Shown: in pieces, positions 19,311 to 29,464 of the stretch | How the letters are laid out: each line of letters begins with the position of its first letter | How positions within the stretch are numbered: the first letter of the stretch is position 1 | Source of the DNA: JACCTU01 sp963798985 | Lineage (GTDB): Bacteria; Actinomycetota; Thermoleophilia; Gaiellales; Gaiellaceae | Assembly: GCA_963798985.1 (NCBI GenBank) | Contig: CAWCVL010000005.1 | Coordinates: 600,914-664,913, forward strand | Length of the DNA stretch: 64,000 nt | Reading direction: 5' to 3' | The notes under the pieces: model-generated | Told to the model about the DNA's origin: nothing | The model's database searches: none | What the model saw: the letters and a program-made list of their open reading frames with translations, nothing else | Position numbers and translations under genes: made by a program

Positions 19311-20363
19311 GCGTCGTGTGTCGTCTGCGCGACTCGTCGTGGGTCGTGCCAGCGCTCCACGAACTCGCGTCCTGCACGTCCCACCCTGTCGAGCCGCTCG
19401 CGGCTCGTGAGGAGGTCGCGCAGCACGGACTCGACGGTCTCGGGCGTCGCGCGGACGATGGGGAGCTCCTCTGCGAGCTTCGCCGGCACACGAGCGACGT
19501 CGTCGTTGTCCAGGTGCGCAAGCACCGGCTTCGCCAGCGCCATGGCTTCGACGGCGATGCCTCCATACCAACCGGTCAGGAGCTGGTCGACCACGACGTC
19601 CGCGCGTTCGAGCGCGCGTCGTGCCTCGGCGTGGGTCACGCCTTCAACGAGGACGAGCTCAATCTCCAAGCCGTCCGCGCGCAGCTGCTCGACCGCGCGG
19701 ACGATGTGCTCGGTCCCCTTCACGCCGCGGTCGGTCGGTGCGTGGACGACGATGGAGGGCCGCCCGCTGCTCGAGGGCACCGGCGTCCACGCACGCGGGT
19801 CGACACTCGCGTAGGGGAGAAACGACGCACTGGGCGGCAGGACGTCGAAGAGGTCGGGGTTCAGCGCGAAGACGCCGTCGGCTCGGCCCGTGAGGCGGAG
19901 GATCGCACGGCGCTTCGCGGCGTCGCTACGTGGCTCGAAGTAGTCGGGCGGAAGTCGGGCGAACCTCGGCGCGGCTTGCCGGGCGTCGTCGCCCTGATAG
20001 GTCACGAACACCGCTGTGCGGCGCGGGAGCAGGCGAACGTCGAGACCGCGGACGAGCGATGCGTAGAGGCGCGAGACCGGGTGCGCGTCGGGGTGGCCCG
20101 CAGGCATCAAGGTCGAGCCGAAGTTGAAGTGCACGACGTCGAAGCGGCGCAGTTGTCCGAGGACGAACGCCCAGCGACGACGCTCGCGTTCGAACGCCCC
20201 AGCACTTCCGAGGAAAGAGCACGTGGTCGGCCTCGTAGCCGTATGGCGGCACTTCGAGCGCGAGCGTGTGACTGTCGAGTCCAAGCGCGCGCTCGCCGAG
20301 CGCAAGGCCCGCCGCGTGACCGCCGACGAGCGCAGGGCAGTGCAAAACTCGCAGCGGATGCAT
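19247..20363 (-). CDS. GT4-like glycosyltransferase, one frameshift
   Basis: About 371 residues. N terminus MHPLRVLHCPALVGGHAAGL contains a glycine-rich acceptor loop, then an extra base near 20,210 joins EVPPYGYEADHVLF to a segment reading RRWAFVLGQLRRFDVVHFNF. The second half has IVVHAPTDRGVKGTEHIVRA, VLVEGVTHAEARRALERADV and WYGGIAVEAMALAKPVLAHL, where EAMALAKPV is the donor-binding motif. The ATG at 20363 follows a TAGCTT hexamer by 8 bases. The stop is taken at 19247, giving a 64-base overlap with the GNAT gene. Confidence 0.7.
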
Positions 20364-20370
20364 CCGTGAA

Positions 20371-20377
20371 TAAGCTA
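20371..20377. promoter_or_regulatory. Overlapping opposed -10 hexamers (TAAGCT plus, TAGCTT minus)
   Basis: The seven bases TAAGCTA read TAAGCT on the plus strand, 9 bases before the GTG at 20386, and TAGCTT on the minus strand, 8 bases before the ATG at 20363. One near-palindrome appears to serve both genes across a 22-base gap. Confidence 0.55.
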
Positions 20378-20385
20378 ACGGCCCC

Positions 20386-21150
20386 GTGAAGCCGACGTTC
20401 TCGACGGCGACCTTTCGTTCGCTTCTCCGCGCCGGCCTCGAAGGAGGCTTCCGGTTCGTGACCTTCGCCGAGACGCCGGGGCTGCAGGCTGACCGGGTCT
20501 GCGCGATCAGACACGACATCGACTCCGATCCGGAGGCCGGGCTCACGCTCGCCGAGATCGAGGCCGAGGAGGGCGTTCGGGCGACGTACTTCGTGATGCT
20601 GCGCTCGCCGGTCTACAACGTCTTCGCGAGGGCCAACCAGCAGCTCGTCGAGCAGATCGCAGCGCTCGGGCACGCGATCGGGCTTCACTACGATCCGGGC
20701 TTCGCGCCCGCCCTGGGGCGCTCGCACACCGAGCAGATCGACGTCGAGCGAAGGACGCTCGAGGAGATGCTCGGGCTCCCCGTCGGGGCGGTGGCCTTCC
20801 ACCAGCCGAGCCTCGTGCCCGGCGCGTCGGAGATCGAGGTCGAGGGGGCGGTGAAGGCGAATGGCCTCCCCGGCTACCACTTCCTCGCCGACCCGAATCA
20901 GAGCCCGCGTGTGTTCGAGGCGTTCGAGGTGTTCCGGACCGGCGAGCCGCCTCGACTTCAGCTCCTGGTCCATCCGATGTGGTGGGTGGGAGGCCCCGCG
21001 GTCTCCGCGCCGGAACTGTGGGATCGGGCGATCCTCGCGGAGTGGGAGCGCTCGCAGCGCCAGCTCTTGATCGAGCGGGCGTACGGGCCGGCGCGCCGTC
21101 TGACACTCGAGCCCGACGAGCGACCCCGCGCCGTCGAGGGCACGGGGTAA
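20386..21150 (+). CDS. Polysaccharide-deacetylase-like protein (NodB-like fold)
   Basis: An intact 254-residue protein. VCAIRHDIDSDPEAGLTLAE corresponds to the first strand of the NodB domain, with RHDID in place of the usual TFDD metal/base motif; ATYFVMLRSPVYNVFA and LGHAIGLHYDPGFA match motif 2 (here GLHYD rather than SHTxxH). AVAFHQPSLV comes later in the fold. Related proteins are found in many glycan clusters, sometimes as catalytically uncertain deacetylases. The full set of metal-binding residues is not obvious, so activity is unproven. GTG at 20386 is set by the hexamer 9 bases upstream. Confidence 0.65.
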   Translation: MKPTFSTATFRSLLRAGLEGGFRFVTFAETPGLQADRVCAIRHDIDSDPEAGLTLAEIEAEEGVRATYFVMLRSPVYNVFARANQQLVEQIAALGHAIGLHYDPGFAPALGRSHTEQIDVERRTLEEMLGLPVGAVAFHQPSLVPGASEIEVEGAVKANGLPGYHFLADPNQSPRVFEAFEVFRTGEPPRLQLLVHPMWWVGGPAVSAPELWDRAILAEWERSQRQLLIERAYGPARRLTLEPDERPRAVEGTG

Positions 21151-21172
21151 AGGCGGCTCGCCGGTGTGGGCG

Positions 21173-22337
21173 CTACTGAGAAGCTCCCCACGCGCGAGCG
21201 AGCGCAGGTCGCTGTGCCTCCGCGTTGTAGCGCTCGATCGCGGCCCGTCGTGCGTTCGCCCGCAGTCGAGTCAGCCGATCGCGGTCCGAGGCCAGCGACT
21301 CGAGCGCCCGTCCGAACGACTCCGGCGAGCCCGCCTCGAAGAGGACTCCGAGCTCCTCCTCCGCGAGCCAGCGCAGGCCGGGAGGTCGGGCGCGACGACG
21401 GCGAGCCCGGCCATCAGGTACTCGAACAGCTTGTTCGGCGCGGAGAGCTCGGCGTTCCGCGTCAGCGGCCGGTCGAAGAGCAGCCCGACGTGGTGCCCGT
21501 GGAGCGCGGGGACGACCTCGCTCGGCGGGACGGGGTCGCGCACGGCGACGCGCTCGCGCACGTCGGCCGGCAGGACGCGCTCGAGCGCGTCGCGCGTCGA
21601 GCGGTTCACGCGCAGGGTCAGCTGCACGCTCGGCGCGCGCCGGACCGCTTCGAGCAGGTCGTCGAGCGGCCTGCCGGTTCCGAACGCGCCCTGGTAGACG
21701 GCGCGCAGCGTGCCCTCGGCGGGCTCCGGAGGCTCTCGGTCGTCGAGCTCCGGCGCGTTCAGGACGACGATCGGCTCGACGCCGAGCCGGCGGCGAAGCT
21801 CCTCGGCGATCGGCTCGCTTACGGTCACGACGGCGTCGGCGCGACGCGCGAGCTTTCGCTCGATGCGGTCGAGCAGCGCGCCGGCGATCCGCGGCGGGTC
21901 CGGGTCGAACTCCGCGTAGAGCTCGTGCGCGTCGTAGACGAGCCGCGAGTGCAGCTCCTTCGCGAGCAGGTACGCGGCCGGCAGCGTGTCGAGGTCGTTC
22001 GCGTGCACGACGTCGGCGCGCCCGATCGTGCGGCCGGCACGCCGGAGGCCGCGCGTGCGCAGCCCGAGGCGCGCGAGCCGGTAGAGACCGCGCAGCTCGC
22101 GCAGCGGCGCCGGCTCGTCGCCGCGACGCCGCGCCGGTCTTCCACTGCGGGTTCGTGCGGCCCTGCGCTCCCGTCGCGCACGATCTGGACGCCGTCGAGC
22201 GGCGCCGGCTCCTCGCCCGAGATGCGGCCGGTGAGCCCGACGACGCCGAACCCGAGCGCTTTCGCGGCGACGGCGGCCCTGCGCGCGCGTGGGTCGCGCG
22301 TGAGCTCCGCGGGGGTGACGAGCAGCAGGCGCGGCAC
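21173..22337 (-). CDS. GT4 glycosyltransferase, frameshifted
   Basis: Begins VPRLLLVTPAELTRDPRARR and continues ALGFGVVGLTGRISGEE, then HANDLDTLPAAYLLAKEL and LVYDAHELYAEFDPDPPRI (acceptor side, the DAHE motif of FUT/GT4 proteins), VVTVSEPIAEELRRRLGV, AVYQGAFGTGRPLDDLLEA and NKLFEYLMAGLAVVAPDLP. Several shifts occur between 22,060 and 22,150. One near 21,390 looks like a lost base; beyond it LRWLAEEELGVLFEAGSPES leads to a TAG at 21173. The GTG at 22337 shares one base with the stop of the methyltransferase upstream. Confidence 0.75.
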
Positions 22338-23180
22338 TACGGCTTCGTCGCGCGCACGCCGAGCTGGTGGCCGAAGCGGCGCAGGATCGGGTCCTTCACG
22401 GAGCGCGGGATGCGCTCGGTGATCGGCAGCCGGATCCGCCGAGGCAGAGGCAGCAGCTCCGCGTCCTGCCCGTACGGCTTGATCCAGACGTCGCGCAGGC
22501 CGGCGCCCGCGAGCTTGCGGCGCAGCTCCTCGACAGTGAAGTGGCGGGCGATCAGACCCTTGCGTCTCGCCTGCGCGCGCGCCTTCGAAGTGCAGGCCGA
22601 GCCGGCGGGCGATCGGCAGGAACCGCTGGAAGCCGCGGTAGACGAGGAAGAAGAGCGAGCGGCGGTGGTAGACCATCAGCACGATCTGCCCGCCGGGCCG
22701 CGTCACGCGCACGAGCTCGGAGAGCGCGCGGTCCATGTCGCTCGAGTGGTGGATCACGCCCCACGAGAACACGAGGTCGAAGCTCGCGTCGGCGAACGGA
22801 AGCCGCTCCGCATCCGCCTGTCGCACGTCCGCCTCGAGCCCGAAGGCGGCGAGCCGGCGTCGCGTCGTCTCGACGGCCCAGTCGGTCAGGTCGACGCCCG
22901 TGACGTTGGCGCCGGCCTCCGCGAGCAACTGCGTCGCGATCCCGCTGCCGATCCCGACGTCGAGCACGTCCTTGCCGCGGAGCGAGTCGAAGTCGACGAA
23001 GAGCGAGAAGGGCTTCCCGCTCGCGTCGGCGGTCAGGCGCATGTACCGCGGGTGGAAGATGCGACGGTCGATCTCGCGGAAGAACTCCTGCGAGCCTTCG
23101 TCGTACGGGATCGGGTCGTCGACGTCGTACGACATCGGGTTCCGGTTCCACCAGTCGCGGACCTGCTCTTGCGTCGTCAC
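22337..23180 (-). CDS. SAM-dependent methyltransferase, one frameshift
   Basis: About 281 residues. The N terminus VRDWWNRNPMSYDVDDPIPY is typical of a common glycan-cluster methyltransferase type, followed by KDVLDVGIGSGIATQLLAEA (motif I), VTGVDLTDWAVETTRRRL, ADAERLPFADASFDLVFSWG and VTRPGGQIVLMVYHRRSLFF. An extra base near 22,560 must be removed to read on into GLIARHFTVEEL and a C-terminal rim. It lies between GT4 and asparagine-synthase genes with spacings of -1 and 11 bases, so it is part of the minus-strand operon starting at 25,058. Confidence 0.8.
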
Positions 23181-23191
23181 GGCCGCTGACC

Positions 23192-25058
23192 CTAGAGGAA
23201 CTCTCGCGCCCAGAGCTCGACGCAGAGTGCGCGCCAGAGCTCGAAGCCGGCGGTCTTCTCGCCGGAGCGGTGGCGCTGCGAGGCTCCGCTGCGCGGCCGT
23301 CGGCGTCGACGAAGCCGCGCTCGCGGAACTCGCGCGAGGCGAAGACGTCGGCCGCGAGCTCGCCGAGGCCGTTCGCGCAGCCACGCCGCCTCGGGCGTGA
23401 CGAAGCCGAGCTTGTCCACGCGGTCGCGCACGACCGGCGGGAGCAGGTCGCCGAGCGCGCGGCGGAGCACGTCCTTCGTGCGGCCGCGCCGGATCAGGTC
23501 GCTCGCGCCGAGCGAGAAGAGCAGCTCGACGAGGCGGTAGTCGAGGAACGGCACGCGCGCCTCGAGCGAGTGCGCCATCGAGTTGCGGTCCTCGTAGTGC
23601 AGGAGCTCGGGCAGGCCGCGCCGCGTCAGGATCAGCTGCATCTGCCGGCGCAGGTAGCCGCCGTCGAAGCCGTTGACGTGCGGCGGCCGCGCGTGCGAGG
23701 CAGGTCGGGGTGCACGAGCGCGCTGCCGCCGCGGGCCCGGCCGCGCGCCGCCCAGCGGACCCGCTCCGGCAGGAACGGGCGCGCGAGCGCCTCCGCGGTC
23801 GCGGCGAGGCCGGCGCCGTGCAGGCCGCGGTACGCGCGCAGCTCCGCGCCGAGCTCGCGCAGCTGCCCGCTGCGCAGCAGGTCGGCGAAGAACGGCCCGA
23901 AGTAGCCGTGGTAGCCGGCGAGCGTCTCGTCGCGCGCCCTGGCCGTCGAGCATCACCTTCAGCCCGGCCTCGCTTGGCCGCGCGCATCACGAACCACTGC
24001 GCGACGATCGACGTCGAGCCGAACGGCTCGTCCTGCGTCTCGGACGATCGACGGCAGCACGTCGACGAGCTCGCGCGAGTCGAACGTGACCCAGTGCGGC
24101 TGCGAGCGCGTCTGCGCGACGACCGCCTCGCGCGAACGGCCGCTCGTCGAACCCGCGCTCCTCGAAGAACGCCGTGAAGGTGCGCTGGCGGTCGCCGACG
24201 GGCCGCGCGTTCTCGGCCTCCGTGCGGAGGAGGTGGTCGACGGCGCAGACGATCGCCGACGAGTCGATCCCGCCCGAGAGGCACGTGCCGACGGGCACGT
24301 CGCTGCGCAGCCGCAGGCGCACCGCGTCGAGGAAGAGCTCGCGCACCGCGTCGGCCGGAGTCGCCGGCCACGCTCGCGCGGCTCGAGCTCCCAGTAGCGG
24401 CTCGAGTCGCAGCCCGTCGCTCGTCGACGACGAGCGAGTGCGCGGGCGGGAGCTTGCGGATCCCGGCGAAGAACGTGTCGTCGGTGTGGTCGACGTAGCC
24501 CTGCTCGAGGAAGTCGCGCACCGCGGGCAGGTGCGGCTCGAGCGCGTCGCCGGCGGCGCGGAACGCCTTCAGCTCGCTCGCGAACGCGAACCGCGCCGCC
24601 GTCCCAGCGAGTAGTAGAACGGCTTCACGCCGAAGCGGTCGCGCGAGCAGAAGAGCCGCTGCCGCCGGCCGTCCCAGAGCGCGAGCGCCCACATGCCGTT
24701 GAAGCGCTCGCACGCAGTCGTCGCCCCACTCCTCGTACGCGCGGACGATCACCTCCGTGTCGGTCTGCGAGCGGAAGCGGTGGCCGCGGCCCTCGAGCTC
24801 GCGGCGCAGCTCGCGGTAGTTGTAGATCTCGCCGTTGTGCACGAGCTGCAGCGCGCCGTCGTCGCTCGCGAACGGCTGCATCCCCGCGTCGCTCAGGTCG
24901 ATGATCGCGAGCCGGCGGAAGCCGAGCGCGACGCCGTCGTCGGCGAACGCGCCGTCGCCGTCGGGGCCGCGGTGGTCGAGCGCCGCGGCCATCGCGCGCC
25001 ACGGTCTCGGTCTCGGGCGGCCGCCCGAGGCGACGATCACGCCGCAGAGGCCGCACAT
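23192..25058 (-). CDS. asnB: Asparagine synthase (glutamine-hydrolysing) family, many frameshifts
   Basis: About 615 residues after reassembly. MCGLCGVIVASGG starts with the Cys-2 nucleophile of class II glutamine amidotransferases; DHRGPDGDGAF, LGFRRLAIIDLSDAGMQPF and VHNGEIYNYRELRRELE complete that domain. The synthetase domain has SDVPVGTCLSGGIDSSAIVC (PP-loop SGGxDS), then LLHYEDRNSMAHSLEARVPF and KLGFVTPEAAWLRER. In glycan clusters such proteins usually amidate sugar carboxyls rather than make free asparagine; that is an inference. At least seven shifts lie between 23,250 and 24,720. A TACAAT hexamer sits 9 bases before the ATG. Confidence 0.8.
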
Positions 25059-25067
25059 ACGCGATCG

Positions 25068-25073
25068 ATTGTA
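25068..25073 (-). promoter_or_regulatory. -10 hexamer TACAAT before asnB (first copy)
   Basis: Minus-strand TACAAT is 9 bases before the ATG at 25058. The stretch from about 25,074 to 25,218 holds no gene I can support, making this one of the few open intergenic spaces in the locus. Confidence 0.5.
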
Positions 25074-25218
25074 GGGCCGGCCAAAGGCTGCCGGTTCGTT
25101 CAGCGCAGACTACGAGCGAAACGACGGGTCGATCCGGTAGAAGGATCTCGGGGCCGACCAGCGGCCTGCCTGCGTCGTTCTGAGAGACCTGATCCTCCGC
25201 TCGACGGTGTCGGCGCAG

Positions 25219-26909
25219 TCAAGTGCCCCGCTGCAGGTCGACGGACGCCCGGGTGGTGGCACGACCCTGCCAACGTGATGCCTGGAACCTGCGTCGGCCC
25301 GGAGAGGTCGTCGGCAAGAGGTCTTGATAGACGCGAACGTTGAATGGGTCGGGATCGTCCGCTCGAGCCTCTGGCTAGCGATCAGGTTCTGCATCCAGTC
25401 GGCGGCGAAGAGCGAGGAGGAGAGCACGAGGTAGTCGGGTGACGCTCTCGACGTTGAGCCACGTCAAGACTCCGCCGTGCAGCCGCGCGTTCGGGAAGCG
25501 GGTCGGGTCGAAGTAGGCGAGATCGTCGTGAAGGATCACCGCGTTGCAGGAACGTGCTGCTCGATCGCCCAGTCGTTGGTGGCTCTGATCGAGCTCCGAC
25601 CCGAGGCATACAACTCGAGCGCGTAGTCGACAGGCGTGTACCAGCGTTCAAGAGCGACGGCTCCGCACAGGACGACGACCGCTGAGCCCCACGCAACACG
25701 CTGCGCGCGAGCACTCTCTCGGAGGCGCGGCGCACGCGAGACCAACTTGCGCACGCCGATCAGCACGGTCTCGAATGCGAACAGAGCGATCACGCCAAAG
25801 CTCAGGATCAGATAGCCGACGACATGCCACAGGCGTCCGGCGATCCCGTACCAGACGAGCTGCGACATCGCGAGTACGACGCCCAGCGTCAGCAAGTGGT
25901 CCGACGTTCTGCGAAACACCGACCACACCGCCCGACCAACCGTCAAGACGACGAGCGCAGCCGCGAGCAGTCCGATGTAGTGGTAGATGTCCTCGGTCCA
26001 CGTGAGGAGGGAGATCGGGTCTTCCTGCTGCAGGCTGTCGGTGCTGACGATGTTGTAGGCGAGGCGGAGCGACCTCGCGTAGTACGTGTCGATGAACGCG
26101 TACGGCGTCGTGAGGAAGAAGCCGGCGAGCGCTGAGAGCTCAGCATCGCGGTGGAGCTGAACAGTCGCCTCGCGACCGGAGGTGCATCGGCCTCGAGGGC
26201 TCTTGTGCCCAGCCAGACCGCGACGAGTGCCACGGGGATCGTCCATGGACCGCCGACTTCGTGCCTTGGACGACGCCGCACAGAAGTCCGAGCGCGGCGA
26301 CGTCGTCAGGCTGCCGGTTCGGGCGTGAGCCGTCGCGACGAGGAGCAAGGTGAGGCCGACCACCATCTGCAGCGTGTCGGGGTGGATGAAGTTCGCGTAG
26401 TAGAGGAAGGAGACGTCGGACGCGACGAATGCCGCGGCGAGCAGTCCGGCGAGCCGCGACCCACGCTCCCTGCCAATGTTGTAGAGCACGACGAGCGCAA
26501 GCAGGCCGGCGAGCAGTGTCACGATCCGCAGGACGATCGGCCCGGTCGGAAACGGGGGCAGGCCGACGGCACGAAGGCCGGCGTAGGCCGGGAACGCCGC
26601 GAGAAACAACCCACCGCCGTAGTACGTGATGTTGTAGTAGCGCTTCTCGCCCCAACGCGCGGGAAGCTCGGTCGACGCCGGCTTCGTCTGATCGAAGTAG
26701 ACACCCGGATTGCCGTACGGCGGAACGAGCGTCGCCTCGAGAGCCATCGTCAGGAACGGCTCGTCGTTCGAGTATGCGGCGAGCAGTTCGGGGTTGTCGG
26801 TGTTGCGCGTAACGAGTGGTGCGAACAGCACGAGGAACGCAGCTGCGAAGAGCGCGAGCGGCCAGTCGACTCTGACGTACCTCCCGATGTCTCCGGGGAT
26901 CGTCTTCAC
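25219..26909 (-). CDS. GT-C (GT39-like) membrane glycosyltransferase, frameshifted
   Basis: About 560 residues with ten or more hydrophobic segments. The N-terminal region DWPLALFAAAFLVLFAPLV, SNDEPFLTMALEATLVPPYG and YYNITYYGGGLFLAAFPAYA shows the acidic loop (NDE) of GT-C enzymes; VASDVSFLYYANFIHPDTLQ is the second conserved loop. Later segments read SALAGFFLTTPYAFIDTYYA and TWTEDIYHYIGLLAAALVVL. Shifts lie in 26,160-26,330, near 25,545, 25,450 and 25,370. The C-terminal tail (DPDPFNVRVYQDLLP) leads to a TGA at 25219. GTG at 26909 follows the tandem GT4 stop by 13 bases. Base composition is a little less GC-rich than its neighbours. Confidence 0.6.
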
Positions 26910-26922
26910 ATCGTTGGCAGCG

Positions 26923-29421
26923 TCAGTTTCGGCGGCTCGACCACCTAGGCGGGCACGTGAGCGCCATCGGCAGTTCGACGGTCGAAGCCTCGAGGCCGAG
27001 CAGCTCGTCGTAGACCGCTTCGACCGCGCGCGCGTTGCGGACCGGGTCGAAGCGCTCGCGCGCGTGCTCGAGCGCCGCGCTGCCGAGCCGCGTGCGCAGC
27101 TCCGGGTCGGCGATCAGCTCGCGCAGCGCGGCGGCGATCCGCTCCGGGCGCGCGTCGTCGAGCAGGAAGCCCGGTCCGGCCCGGGCAGGAGGATCCCGGC
27201 GCCGTCGCGCGAGCCCGACGCGACGACCGGCTTGCCGTACGTCGCCGCCTCGAGCACCGGGCGGCCGAGCCCGACGCCCTGGTTCGGGAACGTGACGACG
27301 TCGAGCGCGCTGTAGATCTCGCCGGTCTCGGCGGTGAACGGCAGGAACGAGAAGTTCGGCTCGAGGTGCTTCGCGCTCACGAGCTCCTTGATCGCCGACT
27401 CCTCGTCGGTGAGCAGGTTCGTCGCCTCGAGCGCGCGGCCGCGCAGCGTGCGGAAGTACTCCGGCGGGCGGACGCCGCCGCCCATGATCACGAAGTGCGC
27501 GGGCGCGCCCTCGCGGACGAGGATGTCGGCCGCCTCGACGAGCTCGGGCCAGCCCTTCTGGCGGCGGACGAAGCCCGCGAAGCCGATCGCGACGCGGTCC
27601 GGCGGGCAGTCCGAGCGCGCTCTTGCCGGCGCCGTTGCGCGAGACGCGGCGGCTCGACGCGAGTTGTGCACGATCGTCAGCGGCAGCCGGATCGGGAAGC
27701 GCTCCGCGACGTCGCGGTCGATCGCGATCGCCGCGTCGCCCCAGCGCTCCATCATCGCGCGCGATCGCGCGCGAGCGGCGGTCGCGGCCCTCGCCCGCGA
27801 GCGCCGAGCGCAGGTGCCAGACGACCTTCGCGCCGTTGCGGTGCGAGACCATCGCGGCCGCGAGCAGCGGCGAGTCGTTCAGGTGGACGACCGGGAAGCG
27901 GTGCGTGCGCATCAGCCGCTCGAGCTGGCGCAGGTGCGGCGGCAGCGCGGCGACCTCGCGGCCGAGCACGAGCCAGCGCAGGCCCTCGTACGGGCGTGTC
28001 CCAGGCGTGCGCGAAGATCGAGACCTCGCCCTTGTGCACGGTCGCGCCGGCGTCGGCGAACAGCTCGGCCGCGGGCCCTTCCGGGCAGAAGACGTGCGGC
28101 TCGAAGCGGTCGTCGAGGTGGCGGATCAGCTGCGCGAGCGACGACGGCGCGCCGCCGAGCTGCGGGCGGTGGTGGACGTAGAGCACCGGGATCCGCTCGC
28201 GCTGCGGCGCGATCCGGCGGTAGATCGCCTCGATCCGCCGCGCGTTCTTCGCCGGGTCGAAGTTCTGCTCCGCGTGCGTCGCGCGCGGTGCGGCCGAAGC
28301 GCTCGCGGCGGTCCGGCTCGGCGAGCAGCTCCGCGACCGCCTCGGCGAGCGTGTCGACGCCGAAGTCGTCGACGAGGATGCCGGTCTCGCCGGGGACGAC
28401 GACGCCGCCGCCGGTGCGCGAGCCCGACGCGACGACCGGCACGCCGGACGCGGCGGCCTCGATCACCGGCCGCCCGAGCTCGGGCCCCTGCGACGGCGCG
28501 ACGACGACGTCGGACGCCTGGTAGAGGTTCGCCGTGTCCTGCGTGAACGGGACGAAGCGGAAGAGCTCGGTCAGCCCGAGCTCGTCGACGAGCTGCTTCG
28601 CCTCGGACTCGTAGTTGCGCGTCAGGTCGGCGAGCTGGAGCGAGCGGCCGACGAGCGTGCGGAAGAACTCCTCGCCGCGGACGGCGCCGCCGACGATCAG
28701 GTAGCTCGCGTCGAGCCCGCGGTCGCGCAGCCGCGCGGCCGCCTCGATGAACTCGCGGAAGCCCTTCGACGGGTAGATGAAGCCGAAGTACGAGACGACC
28801 GGGCGGTCGGCGGGCAGGCCGAGCGCGGCCTTCGCGGCCGCAGGATCGCCCGGATGGAAGCGGTCGAGGTCGACCGAGTTCGGGACGACCGTCGAGCCGA
28901 CGCCGAAGACGTTCGCGACGTCGTGCGTGATCGCGATCGACGTCGTCGCGAGCTTCTGGATCGCGGCGCGCACGAACGCCGAGCGCGCGGTCCTTGCCGC
29001 CGTCCGGCAGCGCCGAGCGCAGGTGCCAGACGACCGGCAGGCCCTCGCGGCGCGCGAGCCACGCCGCCGGGATCAGCGGCGAGTCGTTGAAGTGGACGAG
29101 CTCGAACTGGTTGCGACGCAGCGTGCGGCGGAAGCGGAGCACGTGCTGCGGGAGCAGCGCGAGCTCGCGCGCGAACAGCAGCCAGCGCCGGCCGCGGTAG
29201 GTCGACGCCCAGATGTGCGTGAAGCCGGCGACCGGGCCCGTGTGCACGTGCGCGCCCGCCTCGCGGAAGAGCTCCGCCGCCGGCCCGGGCGGGCAGTAGA
29301 TGTGCGGCTCGAACTGCTCGTCGTCGAGCTCGCGGATCAGGTACGACAGCGATGCCGGCGCTCCCCCGAGCTCGGAGCGGTGGTGGACGTAGAGAACGGG
29401 CGTGCGGAGGCGCTTGGACAT
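26923..29421 (-). CDS. Tandem GT4-GT4 glycosyltransferase polypeptide (two paralogous units), frameshifted
   Basis: Two ~410-residue GT-B units in a row. Unit 1 starts TPVLYVHHRSELGGAPASLS and has VVWHLRSALPDGGKDRA, ITHDVANVFGVGSTVVPNSV, RPVVSYFGFIYPSKGFREF and GRPVIEAAASGVPVVASGSR. Unit 2 repeats the order: IPVLYVHHRPQLGGAPSSLA, KVVWHLRSALAGEGRDR, VAIGFAGFVRRQKGWPELVE, GRPVLEAATYGKPVVASGSR. Between RRIEAIYRRIAPQRER (end of unit 1) and unit 2 I find no stop codon in the joining frame (about 28,190-28,275), so one long polypeptide is predicted. Shifts occur near 28,985, 28,285, 28,000, 27,770, 27,630 and 27,180. If a stop was lost to an error, these are two tandem genes, the second starting near GTG 28186. 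Confidence 0.65.
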
Positions 29422-29449
29422 GGGGAAACCGGCCTCTCGGCGGCGAGCC

Positions 29450-29455
29450 TATGCT
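29450..29455 (+). promoter_or_regulatory. -10 hexamer TATGCT in a divergent gap
   Basis: TATGCT lies 9 bases before the GTG at 29465. The same bases read TAGCAT on the minus strand (29451-29456), but the minus-strand ATG at 29421 is 29 bases away, so that gene would have a short leader if it uses this site. Confidence 0.4.
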
Positions 29456-29464
29456 AGCGCCGGG

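Noticed and set aside
21825..25058. A 1,077-codon minus-strand frame from asparagine synthase through methyltransferase into GT4
   Set aside because: Only its first, middle and some later stretches match families, each to a different protein. It is read-through across frameshifts, not a fusion.
28186..28190. Independent gene start for the second GT4 unit at GTG 28186
   Set aside because: No stop precedes it in frame and no ribosome-binding or TANNNT signal is nearby; retained only as an alternative in case of a missed stop.
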